A DNA stretch of 25,473 bases, from the NCBI GenBank assembly GCA_003527225.1, contig DPXQ01000156.1, positions 1 to 25,473 on the forward strand. The letters run 5' to 3'. This DNA comes from Rhizobium sp. GTDB lineage: Bacteria > Pseudomonadota > Alphaproteobacteria > Rhizobiales > Rhizobiaceae. The position numbers and the translations under genes are program-made. Shown here one piece after another: positions 15,814-23,975 of the stretch. A model generated the notes under the pieces. The model saw only the letters and a program-made list of their open reading frames with translations, searched no databases and was not told the origin of the DNA. Within the stretch, counting starts at the first letter, position 1; the number at the start of each line of letters is the position of its first letter.

Positions 15814-17448
15814 TCAGCCCTTCAGGATACCGCCCGCAGCGACGACCGCTTCGGGCGTGTCGACATCGATGTGAGCCGCCGGGCCAATGTCGACATCGAT
15901 AATTTCAAGGCCCGAAGTCTCCATGATGTGCCGGGCGCCAACATCGCCCTCGAGCTTCATCACCGCTGGAAAGGCCGAACGCGGAAGGATGACCGGATTG
16001 CCGCGCTTGCCGCCGGACACCGCGCGCACAATCGCCCGGCCGCCAGAGGCTCGAAACACTTCCATCAGTGCTTGCAGATCCGAGGCCGCCACGCCCGGCA
16101 TGTCGGCAAGCATGACGAGAATGCCGTCGGCGCCGCGCGCGCCCTCGGCGGCAAAGCCCACGCGCAGCGAGCTTGCCATGCCATTCGCATAGTCCGGGTT
16201 GTGCGAGATCTCCACATCGAGACCGGACAGCGCACCGCTGATCTCTTCGCTTCTGTGGCCCGTGACAACAACGATGCTGTCGGGTTCGGCCGAGAGTGCC
16301 GAAAGCGCCATGCGGCGCACCAGAGGCTCGCCATCGAATTCCGCAAGCAGCTTGTGCGGCCCGGAGGGGCCCATGCGGCTTGCCTTGCCGGCGGCCAGGA
16401 GAACGACCGCGACGGCGACCTTGCGCGGACCGCCGGTCGGCAGTTCGCGCGGCATCGGGCGGCTCGCGATCTCCATCAGCAGCCCGCCCACTCCGAGCCC
16501 GGTCAGTTCCGCCCTGCCCGGCTTTTCCCCGGCGAAGATCCGGCTCAGGACCCAGTCAAAACCGTTCTCCTTGGGCGAACGGGCGCAACCGGGCGCGCCG
16601 ATCACGGGCACCTCTCCAAGAGAGCCGAGAACCAGAAGATTGCCGGGATCGACCGGCAAGCCGACCTGCTCGACATGCCCACCGGCAAGATGGATCGCCT
16701 CGGGGATCACGTCGCGTGGATCGCAAACCGCCGATGCCCCAAAGACAACCACCATGCGCGGCCCTTCGACGTCTTCCTCAAGCGCCGTCCTGATTGCCTC
16801 CGCCACGGCCTGCGCCTTGTGGACAACACGAACTTCCCGCACAAGACGGCTCTGCGATGGCACGAGCCGCTGTTCCAGGAGCCGCGCGGTCTTGTCCATG
16901 ACGGCCGGCTTCAACGAGGGAAGTTCGGTTGCGATCAGCGTTACAGAGTGGCCCCGATAGGGTTTTACCTCGAAGGGGATCGATCCGGAGAGAATGGAGC
17001 ATCCTTCATCGACACTGACAGCCGGTGCGGAGAGGGGAATTATCTTGATGGTTGCCACCAGATCGCCCGCAAGCACAGCGGTATGATCGGCAAGGCAGGC
17101 GAGCGTGATGGCCGGGTCGATGCGATTGAAGCGGTCGACACACTCCTTGTCGGCAACGAACAGGCCGTTCTCCGTCGCATGGATGTTGACGCGCCCGGTC
17201 GCGGCCGCCGTGAAGCGCAGGTGGCGCCGGGAGATGGCGTCCGCCAGTCTTTGGGCGGCCTCGTCTTCGGGGAGATCGCCGGCCTCCATCCGGCAGGCAA
17301 TCACGCTTGCAGTGCCGGCGGCCCGCAGCCGCTCGATATCAGCCGCACCCAGGCGATGGCCCTTGGACAATCGGCCGTCCGGAAGCCGTATCGCATGGGC
17401 AAGCACGGTGCCTTGCGCTTCATCGAGCGGAAACTCGCCGAAGATCAT
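15814..17448 (-). CDS. Molybdopterin-binding / MocA-like nucleotidyltransferase fusion
   Basis: A 544-residue two-domain protein. Residues 1 to about 335 are a molybdopterin-binding (MoeA/MogA-like) region: GTVLAHAIRLPDGRLSKGHRLGAADIERLRAAG at the start and FGASAVCDPRDVIPEAI near 237. Residues 343-544 are a MobA/MocA-like NTP transferase with the nucleotide signature LLAAGKASRMG (350-360), HKLL (366-369) and the metal-site ADMPGV (448-453). The C-terminal part probably attaches CMP (MocA-like) or GMP to molybdopterin for xanthine dehydrogenase-family enzymes; the N-terminal part would hold the cofactor. I chose ATG 17448 since its ATGA overlap with the upstream xdhC stop indicates coupling; the frame opens upstream to 17784 only as a shadow of that gene. 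It belongs with the XdhC, CoxE-like and MoxR genes upstream. Confidence 0.88.
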   Translation of the reverse strand: MIFGEFPLDEAQGTVLAHAIRLPDGRLSKGHRLGAADIERLRAAGTASVIACRMEAGDLPEDEAAQRLADAISRRHLRFTAAATGRVNIHATENGLFVADKECVDRFNRIDPAITLACLADHTAVLAGDLVATIKIIPLSAPAVSVDEGCSILSGSIPFEVKPYRGHSVTLIATELPSLKPAVMDKTARLLEQRLVPSQSRLVREVRVVHKAQAVAEAIRTALEEDVEGPRMVVVFGASAVCDPRDVIPEAIHLAGGHVEQVGLPVDPGNLLVLGSLGEVPVIGAPGCARSPKENGFDWVLSRIFAGEKPGRAELTGLGVGGLLMEIASRPMPRELPTGGPRKVAVAVVLLAAGKASRMGPSGPHKLLAEFDGEPLVRRMALSALSAEPDSIVVVTGHRSEEISGALSGLDVEISHNPDYANGMASSLRVGFAAEGARGADGILVMLADMPGVAASDLQALMEVFRASGGRAIVRAVSGGKRGNPVILPRSAFPAVMKLEGDVGARHIMETSGLEIIDVDIGPAAHIDVDTPEAVVAAGGILKG

Positions 17449-18152
17449 GGAGGCCCACCCATTGCCTCGTTCAGTTCTCGTCGGCGGAACGACTGAATTA
17501 TCTCGGCCAGGACTGCAACCGCGATTTCCGCCGGCGTCGAAGCCCCGATATCGATACCGATCGGTGCTGCGATGCGCTGGATTTCTCCGTCGCCCAAGCC
17601 GGAAGCCTTCAACCGTTCCACGCGCTTTGCATGCGTCTTGCGGCTGCCCAATGCCCCGACATAGAAACAACCTCCCCGCAGCGCCGTTTCGATGGGGTAG
17701 TCGTCGATCTTCGGGTCGTGCGTGACGGCAACCAGCGCCGTGTAGGCATCGAGCGGCCTCTCCTTCAGTACGACTTCGGGCCATTCAGCGACAAGATCGG
17801 CACCATCGAAACGCTCCGCGGTCGCAAAAGCAGTGCGCGGATCGATGATCGTCAGGTCAAAGCCGGCGATCGCCGCCATCGGATAAAGCGCCTGGCTGAT
17901 GTGCACGGCGCCGATGACCACGATGCGCGGCGGAGGCAGATGGATGTTGAGAAAAAAGCTGTGGCCGTCGCATTCGAAGGTGCCAGACTTGCCCGAACGG
18001 AAGCGGGCGAAGATCTCCTGCCCCAGTTCGCCCGTCAGCTGGTCACCTTCGACCACCAGTCGGTCGCGGCCATCGCCGAGATCGGTGACGAGTATCGCTG
18101 CCTTGCGCGCACTGCGCGCGGCATTCAGTTTCTTCAGGTTCAGCGGGTCCAT
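17445..18152 (-). CDS. XdhC-family protein with C-terminal Rossmann domain
   Basis: A 235-residue XdhC/CoxF-like accessory protein for molybdenum hydroxylases; XdhC proteins bind the molybdenum cofactor, promote its sulfuration and deliver it to the enzyme. The C-terminal XdhC domain is clear: VVIGAVHISQAL (78-89, Rossmann strand and loop), VTHDPKID, GALGSRKTHAKR (166-177) and APIGIDIGASTPAEIAVA. The N-terminal 75 residues look like a worn-down CoxI-type domain: they lack the GSAPRPVG and SGGCVEG motifs, which are present in the separate small protein encoded just upstream. The ATG (18150-18152) overlaps that gene's stop by one base and the stop overlaps the next gene by four bases. The two XdhC proteins probably act together; this is inferred. 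Confidence 0.9.
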   Translation of the reverse strand: MDPLNLKKLNAARSARKAAILVTDLGDGRDRLVVEGDQLTGELGQEIFARFRSGKSGTFECDGHSFFLNIHLPPPRIVVIGAVHISQALYPMAAIAGFDLTIIDPRTAFATAERFDGADLVAEWPEVVLKERPLDAYTALVAVTHDPKIDDYPIETALRGGCFYVGALGSRKTHAKRVERLKASGLGDGEIQRIAAPIGIDIGASTPAEIAVAVLAEIIQSFRRRELNEAMGGPP

Positions 18153-18481
18153 CAGCCGAGCCTCTCGACATAGACGCGGATGCGTCCGCCGCAGGACAAG
18201 CCCACACGCCAGGCGGTCTCATCCGCAACCCCGAATTCCAGCATTTTCGGTTCACCGGCCTGCAACACGTCGAATGCCTCGGTGATAACCGCCCCTTCGA
18301 CGCAGCCGCCCGAAACCGAGCCTTCGAAATTACCCTCCCCGTCGATTACAAGATGGCTGCCGACAGGTCGCGGGGCCGAGCCCCAGGTCTCGACCACGGT
18401 CGCAACCGCGACGTTGCGCCCCTGACTTATCCAGTCCTCCGCGATCATCAAGGGATCGAGATTATCGGTTTCATGCGTCAT
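18152..18481 (-). CDS. Small XdhC/CoxI N-terminal domain protein
   Basis: A 109-residue protein that is a single XdhC_CoxI N-terminal domain. Motifs: GSAPRPVG at 34-41, SGGCVEG at 57-63 with C60, and GLSCGG at 94-99 with C97. In full-length XdhC/CoxI (usually above 300 residues) this domain is fused to a Rossmann domain, which here is encoded by the following gene. The two cysteines are candidate cofactor or sulfur ligands. The start ATG lies in an ATGA overlap with the VWA gene stop, and the stop overlaps the next start (TGATG), so it is translated in tandem with its neighbours. It belongs to the molybdoenzyme maturation operon. Confidence 0.9.
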   Translation of the reverse strand: MTHETDNLDPLMIAEDWISQGRNVAVATVVETWGSAPRPVGSHLVIDGEGNFEGSVSGGCVEGAVITEAFDVLQAGEPKMLEFGVADETAWRVGLSCGGRIRVYVERLG

Positions 18482-19743
18482 GACACGCCTCGCAGTTCTT
18501 CCAGGAAACGTCGCGGGTCGCCCTCACCCCTCTTCTGAGAGCCGAGGGCCGCGACCAAATCGGCCAACGATTGAAGGTTATGCACCGGGCGCAATTCGTC
18601 GACATGAGGCAACATCGCCCTGACCCCGCGCGCCCGGGCCTCGAAGCCTTCGAACCGCAACAAAGGATTGAGCCAGATCAGCCGACGGCAAGACCGGTGC
18701 AGCCGGTCCATTTCATTGGCAAGCAGATCGACATCCTCCCGTTCGAGCCCGTCGGTGATCAAAAGGACCACCGCGCCTTGGCCGAGAACCCGACGCGACC
18801 AGCTGCGGTTGAAGGCGTGCAACGCCTCGCCGATGCGGGTGCCCCCCGACCAGTCCTTGACCGCGCCGGCACATTGGTCGAGCGCCTCGTCCGGATCGCG
18901 GTTGCGCATCTGGCGCGTGACATTGGTAAGCCGCGTGCCGAAGAGGAAAGTGTGAACCCGGCGGCGCTTTTCGGTCAGGACATGCAGGAAGTGCAGGAAA
19001 ACCCGGGTATACTGGCTCATCGACCCGGAAATATCGGCGAGCACCACCAGCGGTGGGTGCATCTCGCGCCGCTCCCGGTAACGCGGAAGGATCAACGCAC
19101 CGCCGGCCCGAAGCGCCGACCGCATGGTCGCCCGAGGATCCACCGACTGTGGCCTGTGCGAGGGCCTGTAGCGCCGCACGGCGACCTTGTCGAACGGCAG
19201 CACCAGCCTTTCCATCTCCTTGCGCGCTCTCGAAAGCTCGGCCGCCGACATCTGCGCGAAATCCATGCCCCGCAGCAGTTCGCTTCCCGAGACGGTGAAC
19301 CGCGCATCGATCTCGATATCCGGTTCTTCCTTTTCCTTGCGGCCTCGGTCCCGCTCGGCAAAGAGCGCATCACTGACGCGGGCCGAGCCTGCTTTGGCCT
19401 TTTCCTTCTCGCGGGCATCGGGCGCCACCGGTGACATCATCGCGATCATCTTCTGGACGAGATCGCGCGAACGCCAGTAAAGCCGGAAAGCCTCGTCGAA
19501 GACGGCCTGGTCCTCATGGCGCTTGACGAAAATACAGGAGAGTGCCGCGTGGAACTCTTCGCGCGAACCGATGCCGATGGCATCGACCGCGGAAATCGCA
19601 TCGGCAACGGCGCCGGGACCGGGTTTCAGGCCCGCCTTGCGCAGAACGCGGGCAAAGAAGACGATGTTGTCGGCAAGACGCCCGTCCCCGACCGGAACCG
19701 GCGGGACAACAATCCCATCGTGTCGGCCGGAACCGCCCCGCAT
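18478..19743 (-). CDS. CoxE-like VWA domain protein
   Basis: A 421-residue protein of the CoxE type. The von Willebrand A domain in the C-terminal half carries the metal-ion site D-x-S-x-S at residues 237-241 (ADISGSMSQY), followed by FLFGTRLTNVTRQM and VVLLITDGLERED. The N-terminal half is helical and charged. CoxE acts with the AAA+ protein CoxD in CO dehydrogenase maturation, where the pair helps install or repair the active-site metal cluster; a similar role for another molybdenum hydroxylase is inferred here. ATG 19743 is chosen because it lies one base after the stop of the MoxR gene; the frame upstream is a shadow of that gene. The stop overlaps the next start by four bases. Confidence 0.92.
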   Translation of the reverse strand: MRGGSGRHDGIVVPPVPVGDGRLADNIVFFARVLRKAGLKPGPGAVADAISAVDAIGIGSREEFHAALSCIFVKRHEDQAVFDEAFRLYWRSRDLVQKMIAMMSPVAPDAREKEKAKAGSARVSDALFAERDRGRKEKEEPDIEIDARFTVSGSELLRGMDFAQMSAAELSRARKEMERLVLPFDKVAVRRYRPSHRPQSVDPRATMRSALRAGGALILPRYRERREMHPPLVVLADISGSMSQYTRVFLHFLHVLTEKRRRVHTFLFGTRLTNVTRQMRNRDPDEALDQCAGAVKDWSGGTRIGEALHAFNRSWSRRVLGQGAVVLLITDGLEREDVDLLANEMDRLHRSCRRLIWLNPLLRFEGFEARARGVRAMLPHVDELRPVHNLQSLADLVAALGSQKRGEGDPRRFLEELRGVS

Positions 19744-19744
19744 A

Positions 19745-20674
19745 CTACACAGCCGCCAGCAGTTCGGCCTTGACCTCCGCAAGCACCTTCTGCCCCTCGC
19801 TGCCCTGAATGCGGGCGATATCGTCCTGATATTTCAGGAGCGTGCCGAGCGTGTCGGCGATGGTCTCGGGATCGAGCGCCAGCCGGTCGAGTTCTGTCAG
19901 CGCCGTCGCCCAGTCGATGGTTTCGGCAACGCCGGGATTCTTGAACAGGTCGACCGTTCTGAGCTTCTGTACATAAGCGACGATCTGGCGCGACAGCGTC
20001 TCGTTGCAGCCGGGCACCTTGCGCCGGATGATTTCCAGTTCCTGGACCGCCTGCGGGTAATCCACCCAGTGATAGAGACAGCGCCGCTTCAGCGCGTCGT
20101 GAACCTCGCGGGTGCGGTTGCTGGTGACGATCACGATTGGCGGATGGGCCGCCTTGACCGTGCCGAATTCGGGAATGGTCACCTGGAAATCGGACAGGAC
20201 CTCGAGCAGAAAGGCCTCGAATGCCTCGTCGGTGCGATCCAGCTCATCGATCAGGAAGACCGGAGCCCTTTCGCCCTCGCCCACAAGCGCCTGGAGCACT
20301 GGGCGGCGGATCAGGTAGCGTTCGGAAAAGATGTCGTGCTCCAGTCGATCACGGTCGGCGATGCCGACGGCCTCGGAAAGCCGGATCTCCATCATCTGCG
20401 CCGGATAGTTCCACTCGTACACGGCGGAAGCGACGTCGAGCCCTTCGTAACATTGCAGCCTGATCAATGGACGGTCGAGCGCCTTTGACAGCACCTTGGC
20501 GATCTCGGTCTTGCCGACACCCGCTTCGCCTTCGAGAAAGAGCGGGCGCTGCATCCTGAGCGCCAGGAATAGCACGGTCGCAAGGGAACGGCCCGCAAGA
20601 TAGTCGTGCGCCGCCAGAAGATCGATCATCGCATCGATCGATTCTGGCATGCCATTTGTCGCTGAATTTGGCAT
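19745..20674 (-). CDS. MoxR/CoxD-like AAA+ ATPase
   Basis: A 309-residue AAA+ ATPase of the MoxR family. Walker A is GEAGVGKT (49-56), Walker B is FLIDELD (140-146), a sensor-1-like IVIVTSNRTRE follows, and RRCLYHWVDYP contains the arginine-finger region. MoxR ATPases act as metal-insertion or unfolding chaperones together with VWA proteins; CoxD is the member that works with CoxE on CO dehydrogenase. The ATG at 20672-20674 has an excellent GGGAGG five bases upstream. The CoxE-like gene follows after one base, and the flavin reductase gene ends 23 bases upstream on the same strand. Assignment to the CoxD side of the family rests on the XdhC and CoxE neighbours. Confidence 0.94.
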   Translation of the reverse strand: MPNSATNGMPESIDAMIDLLAAHDYLAGRSLATVLFLALRMQRPLFLEGEAGVGKTEIAKVLSKALDRPLIRLQCYEGLDVASAVYEWNYPAQMMEIRLSEAVGIADRDRLEHDIFSERYLIRRPVLQALVGEGERAPVFLIDELDRTDEAFEAFLLEVLSDFQVTIPEFGTVKAAHPPIVIVTSNRTREVHDALKRRCLYHWVDYPQAVQELEIIRRKVPGCNETLSRQIVAYVQKLRTVDLFKNPGVAETIDWATALTELDRLALDPETIADTLGTLLKYQDDIARIQGSEGQKVLAEVKAELLAAV

Positions 20675-20697
20675 TGTTCCTCCCTTTCGGAAGGAGC

Positions 20698-21192
20698 TTA
20701 CAGTGACCGGTAGCCCCGGTCCAGATAGATGAGCGACTGATCGCGCGACCCGAAATGGACCGCCACGACCTCGCCGAAGAGAACGGTATGGGTGGTCGTT
20801 ATCTTGCTATCCGTGACGCGGCAGTCGAACGCCGCTATCGCATCGCTGAGAACCGGTGCGCCGGTTGCAAGCCTCTCCCAGGAGGCGAGCGCGAAGCGCT
20901 CATCGACATTCATCCCGCCGAAGCCAGCAAAGGCATCAGCAAGCGGCTGGTGATGCACGCCGAGCGTATTGAGCGCGAAGTAACCGCTCTCGAAAAAGAC
21001 GGCATTGTTGGGATTGCTGTTGTTCAGGCAGACGAGGAGGCTCGGCGGCCGGTCGGAAACGGAGCACGCGGCGGTGACCGTAACGCCGCGCCGGATGCCC
21101 TCGAATTCCGTCGTGACGATCTGCACATGGCCGGCGTAGCGGCTCATCGCTTCCCGATAAAGGACGGGGTCCATTTGCTGCGCGTTCAACAA
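20698..21192 (-). CDS. Flavin reductase-like, FMN-binding protein
   Basis: A 164-residue protein of the flavin reductase-like domain family (the small component of two-component monooxygenases, such as RutF or HpaC types). Characteristic stretches are YAGHVQIVTTEFEGIRRGVTVTAACSVSDRPPSLLVCLNN near the N-terminus, FALNTLG, and the C-terminal THTVLFGEVVAVHFG followed by LIYLDRGYRSL. It would reduce FMN or FAD with NAD(P)H in the cytosol. The start is the TTG at 21192: GGAGAG lies five bases before it, while the ATG at 21174 has no ribosome site. It is the first gene of the seven-gene minus-strand run that holds the molybdoenzyme maturation genes; whether it serves them is unknown. No partner monooxygenase is in the window. 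Confidence 0.88.
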   Translation of the reverse strand: MLNAQQMDPVLYREAMSRYAGHVQIVTTEFEGIRRGVTVTAACSVSDRPPSLLVCLNNSNPNNAVFFESGYFALNTLGVHHQPLADAFAGFGGMNVDERFALASWERLATGAPVLSDAIAAFDCRVTDSKITTTHTVLFGEVVAVHFGSRDQSLIYLDRGYRSL

Positions 21193-21375
21193 TCACACTC
21201 TCCAGGGCGGCTTTCGCCAGACTGTTCTTCAGACCGTCAATATGGCGGCCAAGGTTTACATTTTCTACAACGCCTCGGATTTTTTCGATGAATCCTCCGG
21301 GAGATTGGAATTTGCGGTTTGTCCGGTTGGAGCTCTCCGATAAGCTTCGCGCCACAGAAACAGGAAGATGCTTTC

Positions 21376-22452
21376 ATGCTTGCCTTGCGCTCCCTGCCGT
21401 TCCTGATCGTCGCGGCAATTGCTCTGCCGGCCGTGGCGCAGGCAACGAGTATCGGCGTCGTCGCGCCACAGTCCGGTCCCTTTGCGCTTCTCGGCGAGCA
21501 GATGCGCGCCGGCGCAACCGCGGCCGCGGAAGACCTCGGCGTCGAGATCCGTCCGATCGATGAGACATGCAAGGCGGGAAGCGGCGAGACGATCGCCCGA
21601 CAACTGCAAGAAGCGGGAGTTGCGGCGGCGATCGGATTTCTCTGCAGCGAATCGCTTGACGGTTCGCTTCCCCTGTTGAAGGAGGCCGGCATTCCGGCCA
21701 TCACCATCTCCGTGCGTTGGCAAGTGCTGATGGAAGATGCGCTGAAGCATAACTGGCCCTTCTTCCGAATGGCGCCAACTGCCGACAGCGAGGCCGAGAA
21801 ACTGGTCGACGTCATCCTGCGGGAATGGCCAGACGAGGCCTTCGCCCTGATCGAGGACGGCACCATTCATGGCCGCGAACTCTCCGAGGCGATCCGCAAC
21901 GCGCTCGAGGAGCGCGGCATGAAACCCGTCTTCACGGATACCTACAGGCCGGGACAGGAACAGCAGATCGCGATTGTCCGCCGATTGGCCAAGGCCGGCG
22001 CCAGCCACGTCTTTGTCGGCGGGGACCGGAATGATGTCGCGATCATCGCCAGGGACGCCGCCGCCGAAGGCATTGCACTGACGCTTCTGGGGGGGGATGC
22101 CATGAGGGCAGCCGACCAGCCTGTTCCGCTCGCCGATGGCGTATTGGCGGTCGCTTTGCCCAACTATGCCACCCTGCCCGAAGCCTCGCGGGTTGCCGCT
22201 CGCCTTATCGAGAATGGCGTCGCACCGGAAGGCTATGTCCTGCCCGCCTATGCGGCTGCGCAGGTCGCCGCCAAGGCAACCGCCAGTGCGACAGGAGGCG
22301 GAACGCCGATCGCCGACATCCTCACGGAAGGCGTATTCGACACAGTGACAGGCAAGGTTGCCTTCACCGCAGGCCACGAGTTGAAGGACAATCCATACCG
22401 GCTCCAACAATGGAATGGTGATGACTTCACTCCATACGCAGAGAGCAACTGA
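21376..22452 (+). CDS. Periplasmic substrate-binding protein, branched-chain amino acid ABC type
   Basis: A 358-residue exported binding protein of the Leu/Ile/Val-type (periplasmic binding fold type I) family. Residues 1-23 form a signal peptide ending in AVAQA, and the mature part begins TSIGVVAPQSGPFALLGEQMRAGA, the usual opening of this family. C residues in DETCKAG and GFLCSES may form a disulfide. ATG 21376 is chosen because AGGAAG lies eight bases upstream and the signal peptide starts directly there. No ABC permease or ATPase gene is near it, so it either works with a transporter encoded elsewhere or has a sensory role. The ligand cannot be read from sequence. Divergent from the flavin reductase operon across a 183-base gap in which I see no clear operator. 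Confidence 0.88.
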   Translation: MLALRSLPFLIVAAIALPAVAQATSIGVVAPQSGPFALLGEQMRAGATAAAEDLGVEIRPIDETCKAGSGETIARQLQEAGVAAAIGFLCSESLDGSLPLLKEAGIPAITISVRWQVLMEDALKHNWPFFRMAPTADSEAEKLVDVILREWPDEAFALIEDGTIHGRELSEAIRNALEERGMKPVFTDTYRPGQEQQIAIVRRLAKAGASHVFVGGDRNDVAIIARDAAAEGIALTLLGGDAMRAADQPVPLADGVLAVALPNYATLPEASRVAARLIENGVAPEGYVLPAYAAAQVAAKATASATGGGTPIADILTEGVFDTVTGKVAFTAGHELKDNPYRLQQWNGDDFTPYAESN

Positions 22453-22566
22453 CGAAAGCACTATGACGTAAGCCCGTACAGCAGGCCCCGCGCATGTTGT
22501 GGCACGCGCCGCGCGGTGATATGGCAGCGGCAAAACCCGCGTCCTTGCTGCCAGGAGCCCTACCCC

Positions 22567-23244
22567 ATGACCCGTCCGCTGCTGATCGCCCCCTCGATCC
22601 TCGCCTCCAATTTCGCCAAGCTCGGCCAGGAAGTCGCCGACGTCATCGAAGCCGGCGCCGACTGGATCCATCTCGATGTGATGGACGGCCATTTCGTACC
22701 AAACATCTCCTACGGTCCCGCCGTCATCAAGGCACTGCGTCCCTTCACTAACGCTGTCTTCGACTGCCACCTGATGATTTCGCCGGCCGATCCCTATCTG
22801 GAGGCATTCGCTGACGCCGGTTGCGACTATATCACGGTCCATGCGGAGGCCGGCCCCCACCTGCACCGGTCGCTCCAGACCATCCGCGCCCTTGGCAAGA
22901 AGGCCGGCGTCTCGCTCAACCCCGCGACCCCCGTCTCCGTGCTCGAACACGTCCTCGATGATCTCGACCTGATCTTGATCATGAGCGTCAATCCCGGATT
23001 CGGCGGTCAGAAGTTCATTACGGCGATGGTTGAAAAGATTGCCCAAGCCGATCTGATGATCGGCGACCGCCCAATCATGCTGGAGGTCGACGGCGGCATC
23101 ACCGCGACAACCGCTCCACTCGTGACGGCTGCCGGTGCCAATGTGCTCGTTGCCGGATCTGCGATCTACAAGGGCGAAGGCGTTGACGACTACCGCAAAA
23201 CCGTCGACACTCTGAGAAAGGCTGCCGAAGAGGGACGGGGTTGA
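22567..23244 (+). CDS. rpe: Ribulose-phosphate 3-epimerase
   Basis: A 225-residue TIM-barrel enzyme interconverting D-ribulose 5-phosphate and D-xylulose 5-phosphate in the pentose phosphate and Calvin pathways. Motifs: [13 protein letters not shown] (S10), [20 protein letters not shown] with catalytic D37, [19 protein letters not shown], and LEVDGGI with catalytic D175. Length is normal. AGGAG at 22553-22557 precedes the ATG by nine bases. The TGA stop overlaps the TTG start of the DUF2259 gene by three bases, and a membrane protein gene overlaps in turn, so the three probably form one operon. Confidence 0.96.
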   Translation: MTRPLLIAPSILASNFAKLGQEVADVIEAGADWIHLDVMDGHFVPNISYGPAVIKALRPFTNAVFDCHLMISPADPYLEAFADAGCDYITVHAEAGPHLHRSLQTIRALGKKAGVSLNPATPVSVLEHVLDDLDLILIMSVNPGFGGQKFITAMVEKIAQADLMIGDRPIMLEVDGGITATTAPLVTAAGANVLVAGSAIYKGEGVDDYRKTVDTLRKAAEEGRG

Positions 23245-23975
23245 AGCACATCTCGAGATCGCTTGCAGGCGTTGTCGCCGGGACCGCCCTGATCGCGGCA
23301 CCGGCCCTTGCCGGCGATATTGCGGCTTTTCAGTCACTCGGTTTTTCCCCCGACGGTTCGGTCTACGCCTTCGAGGAGTATGGCATCCAGGACGGCTCTG
23401 GCTTTCCCTATTCGAACATCTATTTCATCGACACGAAGCAAGACCAATACCTGCCCGGAACGCCGATCCGCATTCGGATCGACAACGAAGAGGCCAAACT
23501 CGGCGAGGCGCGCGGGCAAGCCGCAAGCAAGGCTGAGACGCTCGCCAAACAATACGCACTGGCCGATAATCCCGGACAGCTTGTCGCCTTCAACCCGGTC
23601 ACCGAAACCGAATCCGCACCCGATAGCCTGCGCTACCGCGCCTATCCCGCCGATCCCGCCTTCGGTGAGCCTTACAAGCTGCAACTCGACGAGTTCTCTG
23701 AAGAACCCTCACCCGCGTGCAAGGATATCGTTTCAGAGGTGAAGGGCTTTCGCCTGCGCCTGACGGAGCGGGAGGGCGTGCCTGCCAACGAACTCGTCTA
23801 TGAGGACGACCACGTTCCCGCGAGCCGGGGCTGCACGACCGGTTATCGCCTCGGCGGTGTCGTGACCCATCTTCCGCAGACCGGCCAGCCCGTGCACATG
23901 GTACTCGTTCTGGTCCTGAGCTATGGCTTCGAGGGTCATGACGGCCGATGGATCTCCGTTCCGGTTCACCCATGA
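23241..23975 (+). CDS. Secreted DUF2259 family protein
   Basis: A 244-residue predicted periplasmic protein. Residues 1-24 form a signal peptide (basic MKHISR, hydrophobic core, APALA-GD cleavage site). The mature start, [40 protein letters not shown], with its SPDG element resembling the opening of a beta-propeller blade, and the general layout fit the DUF2259 family of predicted secreted proteins. Function is unknown. Two cysteines (in SPACKDI and SRGCTTG) could form a disulfide after export. The TTG start at 23241 overlaps the rpe stop (TTGA) and has a GAGGGACGGGG purine run just upstream. The downstream membrane protein gene overlaps by four bases (ATGA), so the two are likely produced together. 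Confidence 0.82.
   Translation: MKHISRSLAGVVAGTALIAAPALAGDIAAFQSLGFSPDGSVYAFEEYGIQDGSGFPYSNIYFIDTKQDQYLPGTPIRIRIDNEEAKLGEARGQAASKAETLAKQYALADNPGQLVAFNPVTETESAPDSLRYRAYPADPAFGEPYKLQLDEFSEEPSPACKDIVSEVKGFRLRLTEREGVPANELVYEDDHVPASRGCTTGYRLGGVVTHLPQTGQPVHMVLVLVLSYGFEGHDGRWISVPVHP

Noticed and set aside
15772..17496. 574-residue plus-strand frame opposite the molybdopterin-binding/MocA gene
   Set aside because: The minus strand shows clear family motifs through the whole stretch; the opposite frame is rich in Arg, His and Gly and has no recognisable domain.
20936..21355. 139-residue minus-strand frame starting in the gap before the flavin reductase, with a plausible helical stretch
   Set aside because: The stretch is short, has no good start codon behind the nearby GGAGG, and then runs out of frame through the reductase gene. 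A remnant of an old gene cannot be excluded.
22088..22096. Run of seven G within the binding protein gene as a possible frameshift site
   Set aside because: The reading frame continues through it with family-like sequence on both sides.
22491..22530. G+C-rich inverted segments before rpe as a possible terminator or riboswitch
   Set aside because: The pairings are short and imperfect, with no T-run; I could not build a convincing structure.
21265..23337. 690-residue minus-strand frame opposite the binding protein gene and rpe
   Set aside because: It covers two well-identified genes and their gap; a typical antisense shadow of G+C-rich codon use.
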